From positions 1-42,503 of the forward strand of contig JAIQFH010000060.1 of assembly GCA_020073385.1 (NCBI GenBank): a stretch of 42,503 nt of DNA, given 5' to 3'. Below the pieces are notes generated by a model. That model was not told the DNA's origin and searched no databases. It worked only from the letters and a program-made list of their open reading frames with translations. Positions within the stretch are counted from its first letter, which is position 1, and each line of letters opens with the position of its first letter. Below, one piece after another: positions 35,101 through 41,785 of this stretch. The stretch comes from Terriglobia bacterium (GTDB lineage: Bacteria; Acidobacteriota; Terriglobia; Terriglobales; Acidobacteriaceae). The translations under genes were made by a program, and so were the position numbers.

Positions 35101-35767
35101 GCCCGATCTCAGCGTCGGCAACGGGCGCCAGGACTACAACCGTGACAGCGTGTTGATCTTGACCTCCATTTACGAGCTGCCCTTTGGGCGTGGAAAGAAA
35201 TTCATGGGTAATGCCTCCCGCGGACTTGACTTGCTACTGGGAGGTTGGCAATGGAACGCAACCCTGACAATCGGCAGCGGCTTACCCTTCACCCCAAGCT
35301 ACCAGAATTGCGGGCTAGACAGGGACACCGGACCTTGCCGACCCAGCCTCACTGGCTCATTCCATAGGGGGGCCGGTGCCTTCAATGGTCAAACTCACTC
35401 GGTGGTCTTCTTTACTCCCGTCGCCCAATCGCTCTGCAACAGCACCGATCTCACAGTTTGTCCGGACGGTCAGGTCCTAACCAGCGGACCCTTTACCGAT
35501 CCGGGCCTTGGGAAATTCGGCAACATCCAAAGAAACAGCTGGACTGGTCCGGGAGAGTTCCTCTCCGATATGTCGATCTTCAAGAACTTCACCATTACGG
35601 AGAGGGTGAAGGCTCAGTTCCAGGCTCAGTTCTTTAACGCATTCAATCACCCGGTTTACAACAAACCCAACGGCTGCGTTGATTGCGCTGGTGGCGGAAT
35701 CATCAACGGCCTTGAGCCCGACACACTGATGCGTCAGTTCCAACTCGGCGTGCGGGTCAACTTCTAA
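32171..35767 (+). CDS. TonB-dependent receptor, Oar-like, with carboxypeptidase-regulatory-like domain
   Basis: The 1198-residue protein starts with a signal peptide (M-R-R-S-L-W-F ending near A-A-G-Q). It continues with a carboxypeptidase-regulatory-like beta-sandwich (about 27-110: G-S-I-L-G-T-V-T-D-P-S-G-A-A-V-N-G-A), a TonB plug (about 120-230) and a large outer-membrane beta-barrel that ends in V-R-V-N-F, with the terminal aromatic residue expected for barrel insertion. GAGGAGGAAG lies before the ATG. These receptors import or bind large ligands, in Acidobacteria often sugar polymers. No SusD gene is present, as is usual in this phylum. The divergent membrane regulator and the downstream fructokinase and GH36 genes suggest an oligosaccharide ligand; direct evidence is lacking. 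A strong terminator follows. Confidence 0.93.
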   Translation: MRRSLWFAVTTMSLLCGLAGTNAAGQAIYGSILGTVTDPSGAAVNGAKIIATSQTKNISVEGASNESGNYSITHLMPDVYTVRVEASGFKTLQFKDIQVSADNGSRVDGQFQVGGASETVEVTSEAPQLKTDRADVAVEFTGKQLQELPVYNRSFQSLELLTPGTQILSDWGHAATENPQGSKQIFVNGQHFSGTGYELDGTDNQDPILGIIIVNPSLDTIEETKITTQNYDAEFGKAVAGIMTAHTRSGSNAFHGSGYFYDLDPVDPAKNPFTGSASPNSWKQFGGAIGGPIIKNKLFFFGNYEATRRTSGVSLLTSVPTQLVRDTCLNASSSTCDLSEYLGFAHSGGNGQVYNPYMTQGARTLYTGNVIPQTDLQTVDANFAGSGLTTSESILAMLPAPNAPGASGSNGTYDNFTANGSGTFNDYQYVTRIDYTVGQKMQLFGRYTHANFKLSGKPVFGNAIGGPGLGYLGLGGQSLINNYSIAAGFNYTLSNTLLTDFRFGYFRYNPHSTKFDQSNGTAASSLGLPGLNIASDTTTNGLPGFFFDQLDTQFGEALNITRCNCPLIEKEQGYQFANNWTKMYGNHQFKFGADLRHATNLRVPSDSNRTGQLNFKHDTTGDGNGTGGLDLASFLFGAVGYFDRYVGSPTEPNSVETQNRYFFYGQDTWRATHKLTVNYGLRWEYYTPEYVNGKGNGGFAVLPEGVIRVAGYGDISMNGNTKANLGLFAPRLGIAYELNPKTVVRMGYGRSFDIGVFGSLFGHTVTQNLPVLADQVLQSPTFDNKTTAFNFTGACLPASGGYNPAICGPADPQSAFPVIPSNGILPLFGPSGTVSPHIRPDKLVAPTVDAWNITVQRQVTNKLSIEAGYVANHGSHTFKGTGPTYNVNQATAVGFGTLSYAQRSPYNTAFTTPYTDALGNTTNVVCCGGQSMGYAGNDGTNSYKALQITVNQRTNAGLTLSGSYTYSRALDNDGGYQPDLSVGNGRQDYNRDSVLILTSIYELPFGRGKKFMGNASRGLDLLLGGWQWNATLTIGSGLPFTPSYQNCGLDRDTGPCRPSLTGSFHRGAGAFNGQTHSVVFFTPVAQSLCNSTDLTVCPDGQVLTSGPFTDPGLGKFGNIQRNSWTGPGEFLSDMSIFKNFTITERVKAQFQAQFFNAFNHPVYNKPNGCVDCAGGGIINGLEPDTLMRQFQLGVRVNF

Positions 35768-35791
35768 CGTCGACCACTGCCGACAAAACCT

Positions 35792-35820
35792 CGGGGGAGC
35801 CAACCGGCTCCCCCGACTTT
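35792..35820 (+). terminator. Intrinsic terminator after the TonB-dependent receptor gene
   Basis: CGGGGGAGCC (35792-35801) and GGCTCCCCCG (35806-35815) form a perfect 10-base stem with an AACC loop, followed by ACTTTCT. The U-run is short but the stem is very stable. It lies 25 bases after the stop codon. Confidence 0.8.
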
Positions 35821-35832
35821 CTGAACACGCGT

Positions 35833-35844
35833 GTAAACGTTTAC
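35833..35844. promoter_or_regulatory. LacI-family operator candidate before the fructokinase gene
   Basis: GTAAACGTTTAC is a perfect 12-base palindrome with the central CG typical of LacI-family operators (T-G-T-A-A-A-C-G-T-T-T-A-C-A type). It ends 32 bases before the ATG at 35877 and would overlie or follow the promoter. No LacI-family gene lies in the window. Confidence 0.65.
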
Positions 35845-35876
35845 GCTCACGCCGAAACGGTGACCGGAATAGAGCG

Positions 35877-36776
35877 ATGAAGAAGAAAGTAGTCGGGCTG
35901 GGCGAGGTGTTATGGGATTTGTTTCCGGGCCGCGAGTGTCTGGGAGGCGCTCCGGCGAACTTTGCCTACATCACGACGCTGATGGGCAGTCAGGGAATAG
36001 TAGCCAGCCGCGTGGGCGAGGATTCGCGGGGAATCGAGGCCCTGCGGAAACTGGAGGAGTTGGGCCTCGACATCGATCACGTGCAGACCGACCGCGACCA
36101 TCCTACCGGCACGGTGAACGTACACGTCGATGGCAATGGGCAACCGCGCTTCGAAATCACGCAGCCCGTTGCCTGGGATCATCTGCAGTGGACGCTGGAC
36201 TGGCAGCATCTCGCCGAGACGGCCAGTGCGGTTTGTTTTGGATCGCTGGCACAGCGCTCAGAGACGAGCCGAGAGACGATCCGGCGGTTCCTGAAAGCTA
36301 CTCCGCCCGGTACTCTGAAGATTTTCGACGTCAACCTGCGGCAGTCATTTTATTCGTCAGAAATTTTGGCAGATTCGATGAGGCTGGCTCACATCGTGAA
36401 GTTCAATGACGACGAACTGCCGAAGATCATGAGCTTGAGCCGCATGCCGCACAAGGACGAGTTGTCTTCGGCGCGCCGCCTGATCGAGGAGTACGAGTTG
36501 GAATTGATCTCCATCACTCGAGGCGGGAGGGGAAGCCTGCTCGTAAGCAAGAAAAGTTCGAGCGAGCATCCCGGATTCAAAGTGCAGGTGGCAGATACGG
36601 TGGGTTCCGGTGACGCGTTCACCGCCGGGCTGGTCCATGAGTACCTGCACGGCGCCTCGCTCGATCTCATGAACGAAGTCGCAAATCTGGTTGGGGCCTG
36701 GGTGGCCAGCGAGGCGGGTGCAATGCCCACTCCGAAGCGCGGCGCGCTGGAGCATTCGCTGGCGGAAATTCGATAA
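35877..36776 (+). CDS. PfkB-family sugar kinase, fructokinase-like
   Basis: The 299-residue protein is a ribokinase/PfkB kinase that resembles bacterial fructokinases. It opens with V-V-G-L-G-E-V-L-W-D-L-F-P and L-G-G-A-P-A-N-F-A, typical of fructokinases (Gly-Gly sugar-binding motif at 23-24), and has the catalytic base Asp246 in D-T-V-G-S-G-D-A-F at 240-248. It would convert fructose to fructose 6-phosphate with ATP. It follows the receptor gene by 109 bases, separated by a terminator, and a LacI-type palindrome lies before it. A GH32 enzyme in the same region would supply fructose. Another 2-keto sugar kinase is possible; fructokinase is the best guess. Confidence 0.88.
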   Translation: MKKKVVGLGEVLWDLFPGRECLGGAPANFAYITTLMGSQGIVASRVGEDSRGIEALRKLEELGLDIDHVQTDRDHPTGTVNVHVDGNGQPRFEITQPVAWDHLQWTLDWQHLAETASAVCFGSLAQRSETSRETIRRFLKATPPGTLKIFDVNLRQSFYSSEILADSMRLAHIVKFNDDELPKIMSLSRMPHKDELSSARRLIEEYELELISITRGGRGSLLVSKKSSSEHPGFKVQVADTVGSGDAFTAGLVHEYLHGASLDLMNEVANLVGAWVASEAGAMPTPKRGALEHSLAEIR

Positions 36777-36793
36777 GACAATCATGAACCACT

Positions 36794-36844
36794 AAGGACA
36801 CGAAGGTGCACGAAGGAAAAACCTTCGTGATACTTCGTGTCCTT
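36794..36844. repeat. Near-perfect hairpin of ACGAAG words
   Basis: AAGGACACGAAG (36794-36805) pairs with CTTCGTGTCCTT (36833-36844), then a symmetric 3-base mismatch, then CACGAAGG (36809-36816) pairs with CCTTCGTG (36822-36829), closing on five A bases. The arm itself repeats the word CACGAAGG. Hairpins of this 'GGACACGAAGG' kind occur between genes in many unrelated bacteria. It starts 18 bases after the kinase stop, and may stop or stabilise that transcript. Confidence 0.8.
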
Positions 36845-36963
36845 TGTGGGTATAGTCCTTAGCGTCGGGCACGGCGCAGCGACTCGATTCGCATCCCCGA
36901 CTGTTGTATAGTTACGAATGCTTATGTTTTCTTTCGATCCCCCAATGTGTTCGGAGACAAATT

Positions 36964-39210
36964 ATGAAGTACGCAGGAAATAGCGGCATCCTTTATCGGT
37001 CGATCGGGTCGACGTTCCTTCTCGTACTTGCTCTCGCTTTTCTTTCTTGCACGTCGAAGCCCGCACCCCAGCCCAAAGCTCCGCCCTCCAAACCGTCGGA
37101 TATCAAAATCGAGGTGAAGGACGGCGGACCTGTCGTGATCACCACGACCGCGGCCGAATTTCAGATCCTGCCCTCCGGTTTCTTGCAGGCGACACTCCGA
37201 CTAAGTGACAAGCGCTTAACGCTCGACGAGCCCGTTGTGGGATCGACCGGCGGCAGCGACTCGATCGTCAGTCAAGGCAAAGAACTGGATTTTGTCCCGG
37301 ATTTTGGACAGACGAAGGTTCTGGAGGCCAGCGGCAAACTGGGGCGCGGGAAGAGAGTAGAGATACCGGCACATCCGCTCGCACCGACAGGGATTGCGAT
37401 CGAACGCATGCTGGTCGTCGAATCGTACGACGACTTTCCCGGCATCGCATTGATCAGCGCCTCATACAAGAATGTGGGCAAGAGCGATTTTCATATCGAT
37501 CAGGTCCTCATGCAGCAACACCGCTTCAACGCGCAGCAGGTGGACGCAAAGGCGCAGCCCTATGATATGTGGTCATTTCAGGGATCGAGTTATGACTGGG
37601 GCAAAGACGACGTTCAGAAATTAGTGCGGACCTCTTCCCAGCCGAATTTGATGGGCGAAGCTGTGAAAGGAGGCTATGGAGGCGGGATTCCGGTGGTCGC
37701 GGCCTGGACCGCGTCAGTGGGCGAAGCGATCGGCCATGTGGAAACGTTGCCCTGGACCCTGTCGATGCCGTTGAAAGTCGATCCGGATGGGCGCGTGAAC
37801 GCGAGTATCAACATTCCGATCAATTCCGACTTGAAGCCGGGAGAGAGTTACTCGACCCCGCGCAGTTTTGTTGCCGTGTATAGCGGAGACTTCTATGAGC
37901 CGCTGCGCATGTGGTCAAGCATTCTACAAAAAGAAGGATGGGAAATCCCGAAGCCCTCGAACGAAGCCTACAACGTGAGTTGGTGCGGCTGGGGATACGA
38001 GTTCAACGTTACGCCCAAGCAGATGCTGGGCACGGTGCCTAAGCTGAAGGAGATGGGCATCAAATGGGCCACGCTCGATGATCGCTGGTTTGACACCTAT
38101 GGCGATTGGAATCCACGTCACGATACTTTTCCCGGCGACTCGATCAAGCAGATGACGGATGACTTCCACAAGCAGGGAATCCTCGCGCAGTTGTGGTGGT
38201 TGCCGCTCGGAGCCGAAGACGGGCAAGGGAAGTGGGAGTCGCACAAATACATCGTGTCGAAGGTGGCGAAGGAGCATCCTGACTGGTTCATTCTCGACAA
38301 GAACGGCAAGCATGGTCGGATGACGCGTGATCTGGCCGCGCTCTGTCCGGCTGTACCTGAGGTGCAGAGCTACTTTAAGCAACTCACCGAGAAGTTCATC
38401 CGCGACTGGGGCTTCGATGGATCGAAGCTGGACAACATCTACAGCGTGCCCGCGTGCTACAACCCGGCGCATCATCACAAGTCGCCGCAGGATTCCGTGA
38501 ACGCAATGGCCGATGTATACAAGATCATCTTCGAGACCACTCGCGCCATAAAGCCCGAGAGCGTGACGCAGGCATGTCCGTGCGGTACGCCGCCGTCGCT
38601 GGCCTGGCTGCCGTTCATCGATCAGGCGGTCACCGCCGATCCGGTTGGCGCGGTACAGGTGCGGCGCCGCATCAAGATGTACAAGGCGCTCCTCGGGCCC
38701 CACTCGGCCGTCTATGGAGATCACGTGGAGCTTTCCGAGATGTCTCGCGTCGGCGCGAACGGTTGGAGTGAGCACGGCGCAGATTTCGCGTCAACGGTGG
38801 GGACCGGCGGAGTACCGGGTACGAAGTTTGTATGGCCGGATCCCGGCCCGAAGTTCAAGCCGGTCGCGCTAACCACAGAAAAAGAAGCGCACTGGAAGAA
38901 ATGGATCGCACTGTACAACCAGAAGATGCTATCGAAGGGAGATTTCCGCGATCTCTACGTCTATGGGTACGACTCGCCCGAGGCGTATGCCATCGAAAAA
39001 GATGGAAAGATGTACTATGCGTTCTTCGCCGATCCGGGGAAGTCGTTCATGGGAGAGCTGGAATTACGTGGATTGAAGTCCGGGACCTACAACGTCGTTG
39101 ACTATGTCGACGGGAAGAACTTGGGCAGCGTGCAGGTGGAGAATGGGAAAACTCCGCGACTCAAGGCGGACTTCAAAGACCATCTACTGCTGGAGGTTAG
39201 TTTGAAGTAG
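36964..39210 (+). CDS. GH36-like alpha-galactosidase, lipoprotein
   Basis: The 748-residue protein has a lipoprotein signal (L-A-F-L-S-C, Cys29), then a Pro/Lys-rich tether and an N-terminal beta-sandwich (to about 330). A (beta/alpha)8 barrel of the GH36 / raffinose-synthase-like superfamily follows (about 335-690). The nucleophile candidate is Asp490 in D-G-S-K-L-D-N-I-Y; the acid/base candidate is Asp559 in A-V-T-A-D-P; C-P-C-G at 538-541 is typical of the group. It would remove alpha-galactosyl units from melibiose, raffinose or similar sugars at the cell surface. The ATG at 36964 begins the lipoprotein signal; an upstream start at 36904 adds 20 residues of poor fit. Its stop is three bases from the end of the convergent second kinase. 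The exact sugar is inference. Confidence 0.85.
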   Translation: MKYAGNSGILYRSIGSTFLLVLALAFLSCTSKPAPQPKAPPSKPSDIKIEVKDGGPVVITTTAAEFQILPSGFLQATLRLSDKRLTLDEPVVGSTGGSDSIVSQGKELDFVPDFGQTKVLEASGKLGRGKRVEIPAHPLAPTGIAIERMLVVESYDDFPGIALISASYKNVGKSDFHIDQVLMQQHRFNAQQVDAKAQPYDMWSFQGSSYDWGKDDVQKLVRTSSQPNLMGEAVKGGYGGGIPVVAAWTASVGEAIGHVETLPWTLSMPLKVDPDGRVNASINIPINSDLKPGESYSTPRSFVAVYSGDFYEPLRMWSSILQKEGWEIPKPSNEAYNVSWCGWGYEFNVTPKQMLGTVPKLKEMGIKWATLDDRWFDTYGDWNPRHDTFPGDSIKQMTDDFHKQGILAQLWWLPLGAEDGQGKWESHKYIVSKVAKEHPDWFILDKNGKHGRMTRDLAALCPAVPEVQSYFKQLTEKFIRDWGFDGSKLDNIYSVPACYNPAHHHKSPQDSVNAMADVYKIIFETTRAIKPESVTQACPCGTPPSLAWLPFIDQAVTADPVGAVQVRRRIKMYKALLGPHSAVYGDHVELSEMSRVGANGWSEHGADFASTVGTGGVPGTKFVWPDPGPKFKPVALTTEKEAHWKKWIALYNQKMLSKGDFRDLYVYGYDSPEAYAIEKDGKMYYAFFADPGKSFMGELELRGLKSGTYNVVDYVDGKNLGSVQVENGKTPRLKADFKDHLLLEVSLK

Positions 39211-39213
39211 CGG

Positions 39214-40143
39214 CTAGTGCTCGCGCAAGAATTGCTCACGATGTGCAGCGTCCCGAAAAGCTTCGGTTCCTCCCGCGCGCGTCGTGGAAAGGGCGCCGGT
39301 ACGATTTCCGCTCGCGAGGCACTTCGTCAGATCCGAGCCGCGCACGTACTCATGCAGGAAGCCTGCATCAAAACTATCCCCGGCTCCGACTGTATCTACT
39401 GGAACAATCTCCTTCGCTACCGCGGTGAAACGATCCGAGCCCTTCTGCGCGAGCGCTCCTTTGCGGCCGAGTTTCACGACCAGGAGCGGAACTAGTTTCG
39501 CCAACTTGGCGATCGCTTCTTCCATATTCTCGGTTCCGGCCGCTTTGCAGGCCTCGCGCTCGTTCGGCAGAAACACGTCGACATGGCGCAGAAGCTCTTG
39601 GAGTCCGCCTTCCCACCGGTCGTCCGGATCATCGTTGGTGTCGAGCGAGATCGTGAGTCCCTTGGATTTTAGATATCGAAACAGCTCCGCCACTCGCGGC
39701 CGCAACGACTTCTGCAGGTAGTACGACGAAAAATGAAAGTGACGCGAGTCAGCCAGGTAGTCGAGATCGAGGTCGTCCCACGTCAACTCTGCGATGGTTC
39801 CCGTATACGTGAGGATGTTGCGCCATTGCGCGTGATGCAGGATCACAGTGAGGCCGGTCGTAGTTGCGCCTGGAACGACGCGGACTTTCGACACATCCAC
39901 CCCACTTTCCCGCAGTCGGTCAAGCGAAATTTGGCCCAGCGGGTCGTCTCCAATGCGCGATTGAAATCCAACGCGGCTGCCCAGAGTGGAGAGATTATGG
40001 GCGAGAATCGCAGACGAGGAGCCGAGCGTCAGCATCATGCGGTTAGCCAGCAGTTCGCGCTCGGGTTCGAGTTGCTCGGGTAGTCCGTACAGGATGAGGT
40101 CGAGATTCAGTTCGCCGGCGATGGTGACGTCGAAACGGGACAT
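39214..40143 (-). CDS. PfkB-family carbohydrate kinase
   Basis: The 309-residue protein has the ribokinase-type fold: V-T-I-A-G-E-L-N-L-D at the start, G-S-S-S-A-I-L-A-H-N near 41-50 (replacing the usual G-G-x-x-x-N), and the base Asp256 in D-T-V-G-A-G-D-S-F at 250-258. It is distinct from the kinase at 35877 and its sugar is unknown; tagatose, adenosine-like or other substrates cannot be excluded. It follows a DeoR-type regulator gene in the same direction, with a word-type hairpin between them. DeoR regulators often control sugar-phosphate kinases, so a functional pair is likely. Confidence 0.87.
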   Translation of the reverse strand: MSRFDVTIAGELNLDLILYGLPEQLEPERELLANRMMLTLGSSSAILAHNLSTLGSRVGFQSRIGDDPLGQISLDRLRESGVDVSKVRVVPGATTTGLTVILHHAQWRNILTYTGTIAELTWDDLDLDYLADSRHFHFSSYYLQKSLRPRVAELFRYLKSKGLTISLDTNDDPDDRWEGGLQELLRHVDVFLPNEREACKAAGTENMEEAIAKLAKLVPLLVVKLGRKGALAQKGSDRFTAVAKEIVPVDTVGAGDSFDAGFLHEYVRGSDLTKCLASGNRTGALSTTRAGGTEAFRDAAHREQFLREH

Positions 40144-40190
40144 GGGAAGTCAGAACAAGGAAGTCGGCACGCAAAAGCCAATTTCGATTC

Positions 40191-40248
40191 AGATTTCAGA
40201 TTGTAATACTTGTCCGTCGGAGGGGTTTCAATCTGCAATCTGAAATCT
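40191..40248. repeat. Word-type hairpin between DeoR regulator and sugar kinase
   Basis: AGATTTCAGATTG (40191-40203) pairs perfectly with CAATCTGAAATCT (40236-40248). The words ATCTGAAATC, ATCTAAAATC and ATCTGCAAT are repeated on the right side to 40262. It fills most of the 123-base gap between the two genes and may attenuate readthrough to the kinase. Confidence 0.75.
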
Positions 40249-40266
40249 AAAATCTGCAATCGGGAA

Positions 40267-41028
40267 TTACACCAGGGTCACCTCTGCTCCCGCCTGCTTC
40301 AACACGCGGAGATCTGATTTCGGTGCCCCGCGGTCGGTAATGACTTCTTGCAAAGCAGAGGTCGGGGCAATCAGCGACAAGCTCCGCCGTCCAAACTTGC
40401 TAGAATCGCATACGGCGACCGTCTTCTTGGCGATTTCCACCATCACGCGATTCACTTTTGCCTCCAGAAGATTTGGCGTGCTTAGCCCAAAGTGAACATC
40501 GAAACCGTCCACGCCGAGAAACAAAATATCGGCACTTAAACGCCGCAGAGTTTCCTCAGCAATAGGGCCAACAAGCGAGAAGGAATTCTTTCGCAGAGTG
40601 CCGCCGGTCAGAATCACCTCCACCGCCGTCCCCGAAAGTTCAGCGGCAATGTTCACAGCATTGGTAATGATCGTGAGGTTCTGGAAGTTCCGCAGGCTGC
40701 GGGCGATCGCAGTCGTCGTGGTTCCCGAGTCCAGGATCAGCACCTGCCCTTCCTTCACTTTCCCGACGGCACACTCCGCGATGCGCAACTTTTCGTGATG
40801 GTGCAGTTTCTCTTTTTCGCGCAGTGTTGGATCTTCTAGTGCGCCCTCACGCGAGGGCAGCGCGCCCCCGTGCGTGCGATGGACCAGACCGTGCGCATGC
40901 AGGATTTCCAGGTCTTTGCGGATGGTGACTTGCGATGTCTGGAACTGCCTGGAGAGTTCCGTAACCAGGACTCGTCCCTGGTGATTCAGCAGATCGAGGA
41001 TGGCGCGCCGTCGTTCTTCGTTGAGCAC
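40267..41028 (-). CDS. DeoR/GlpR-family transcriptional repressor
   Basis: The protein has 253 residues from the GTG at 41028. An N-terminal helix-turn-helix (L-V-T-E-L-S-R-Q-F-Q-T-S-Q-V-T-I-R-K-D-L) is followed by H-R-T-H-G-G-A and a sugar-phosphate-binding domain with D-S-G-T-T-T and L-T-G-G-T motifs. I chose GTG 41028 because V-L-N-E-E-R-R-R-A-I-L-D-L-L matches the usual family start and length; an ATG at 41085 would add 19 residues and has a -10-like TATAAA directly upstream, which would make that ATG leaderless. The start is not certain. Such repressors respond to a phosphorylated sugar, often the product of the adjacent kinase. CGTTT repeats at 41098-41114 may be its own operator. Confidence 0.88.
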   Translation of the reverse strand: MLNEERRRAILDLLNHQGRVLVTELSRQFQTSQVTIRKDLEILHAHGLVHRTHGGALPSREGALEDPTLREKEKLHHHEKLRIAECAVGKVKEGQVLILDSGTTTTAIARSLRNFQNLTIITNAVNIAAELSGTAVEVILTGGTLRKNSFSLVGPIAEETLRRLSADILFLGVDGFDVHFGLSTPNLLEAKVNRVMVEIAKKTVAVCDSSKFGRRSLSLIAPTSALQEVITDRGAPKSDLRVLKQAGAEVTLV

Positions 41029-41090
41029 GGAATTAAGCCTGAATGTAAGCGCGTTGCCCGTGGCAAGCGCAGCTGAAAAGCGCATTTCTT

Positions 41091-41114
41091 TTTATAGCGT
41101 TTTGTTTCGTTTGT
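41091..41114 (-). promoter_or_regulatory. Possible promoter and DeoR-type operator repeats
   Basis: TATAAA (minus strand, 41096-41091) is a -10-like element. On the plus strand CGTTT occurs at 41098 and again at 41108 (one turn apart), in a T-rich stretch like the TTTCGTTT boxes reported for DeoR-family regulators. This would suit autoregulation. Confidence 0.4.
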
Positions 41115-41388
41115 CTAGAGGAAAGAATGGGCGTAGGGCTGAGCATCGCTCACTTTATCTTTTCTGAAACCCCCGGCAAAAACGGCGTCCGGTCTCGGTC
41201 CCCAGTCAAGCTGTAAGTCTCTAATTTATCGATAGTTGAGAACCATCCCGGATGATAACCAACTCAATACCTTGCCCTAAAGTCCGATTGCTTCAAGGGG
41301 GTGCTGTTGCCGTAATCTCAATTTGGGACGAAAGCGGCCCGGTTTCGAAAGCGGATGTTTTACGAAATCCGAACGATGGAGCCTTGGT
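41115..41388. other. Gap before the PqqD-like gene
   Basis: The gap contains no confident gene. An ATG frame at 41252-41440 encodes 62 residues with L-L-Q-G-G-A-V-A-V followed by a mixed tail, and overlaps the PqqD-like start. It has no clear Shine-Dalgarno and may be chance, but its position before a PqqD/radical SAM pair makes it a weak candidate for a precursor peptide. Confidence 0.3.
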
Positions 41389-41709
41389 TTGTCAGACACC
41401 TTCGGAAACGAAAAGTTTATCCGTTCACAGTCGGTGGTAGCGCGAGTGGTTGCCGGCGAGACGCTGATCGTTCCAATTCGAGGAAAAGTCGGCGACCTGG
41501 CGTCCATCTACAGCTTTAACGGAACCGGCACGCTGATCTGGAAGTTGTTGGAGTCTCCGACGACGATCAGCCAGTTGGCCGTGGCAGTGGCGACGGAGTA
41601 CGACGTAGATCCCTTGCAAGCCGAGTGCGATGTAGCAAGTTTTGTGGGTGAAATGAAAGCTGTTGGTCTGGTCGAGGTTCCTGCATCTGTGGCGATGGCG
41701 GGCGACTGA
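41389..41709 (+). CDS. PqqD-like protein (RiPP recognition element)
   Basis: The 106-residue protein has the PqqD-like pattern: V-V-A-R-V-V-A-G-E-T-L-I-V-P-I-R-G, Y-S-F-N-G-T-G-T-L-I-W-K-L-L, then a helical region ending E-M-K-A-V-G-L-V-E-V. PqqD-like domains bind the leader of a precursor peptide and present it to a radical SAM enzyme. I chose a TTG at 41389 (M-S-D-T-F-G-N-E-K-F-I-R-S-Q-S) because GGAG lies eight bases before it; the frame has no in-frame ATG before the domain, and a TTG at 41323 gives a 22-residue extension. The radical SAM gene begins 76 bases after its stop, so the two are probably one operon. Confidence 0.82.
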   Translation: MSDTFGNEKFIRSQSVVARVVAGETLIVPIRGKVGDLASIYSFNGTGTLIWKLLESPTTISQLAVAVATEYDVDPLQAECDVASFVGEMKAVGLVEVPASVAMAGD

Positions 41710-41785
41710 AGCCAGTGGGGCGGGAAGAACGGCAAAGGCAGCGGATGCGATAACTCGTGTCCGCTGCTTTCAGAATTGAGGGCGG

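Noticed and set aside
37924..38775. 283-codon frame opposite the GH36-like gene
   Set aside because: It is antisense to the catalytic barrel, with no motif and no start site.
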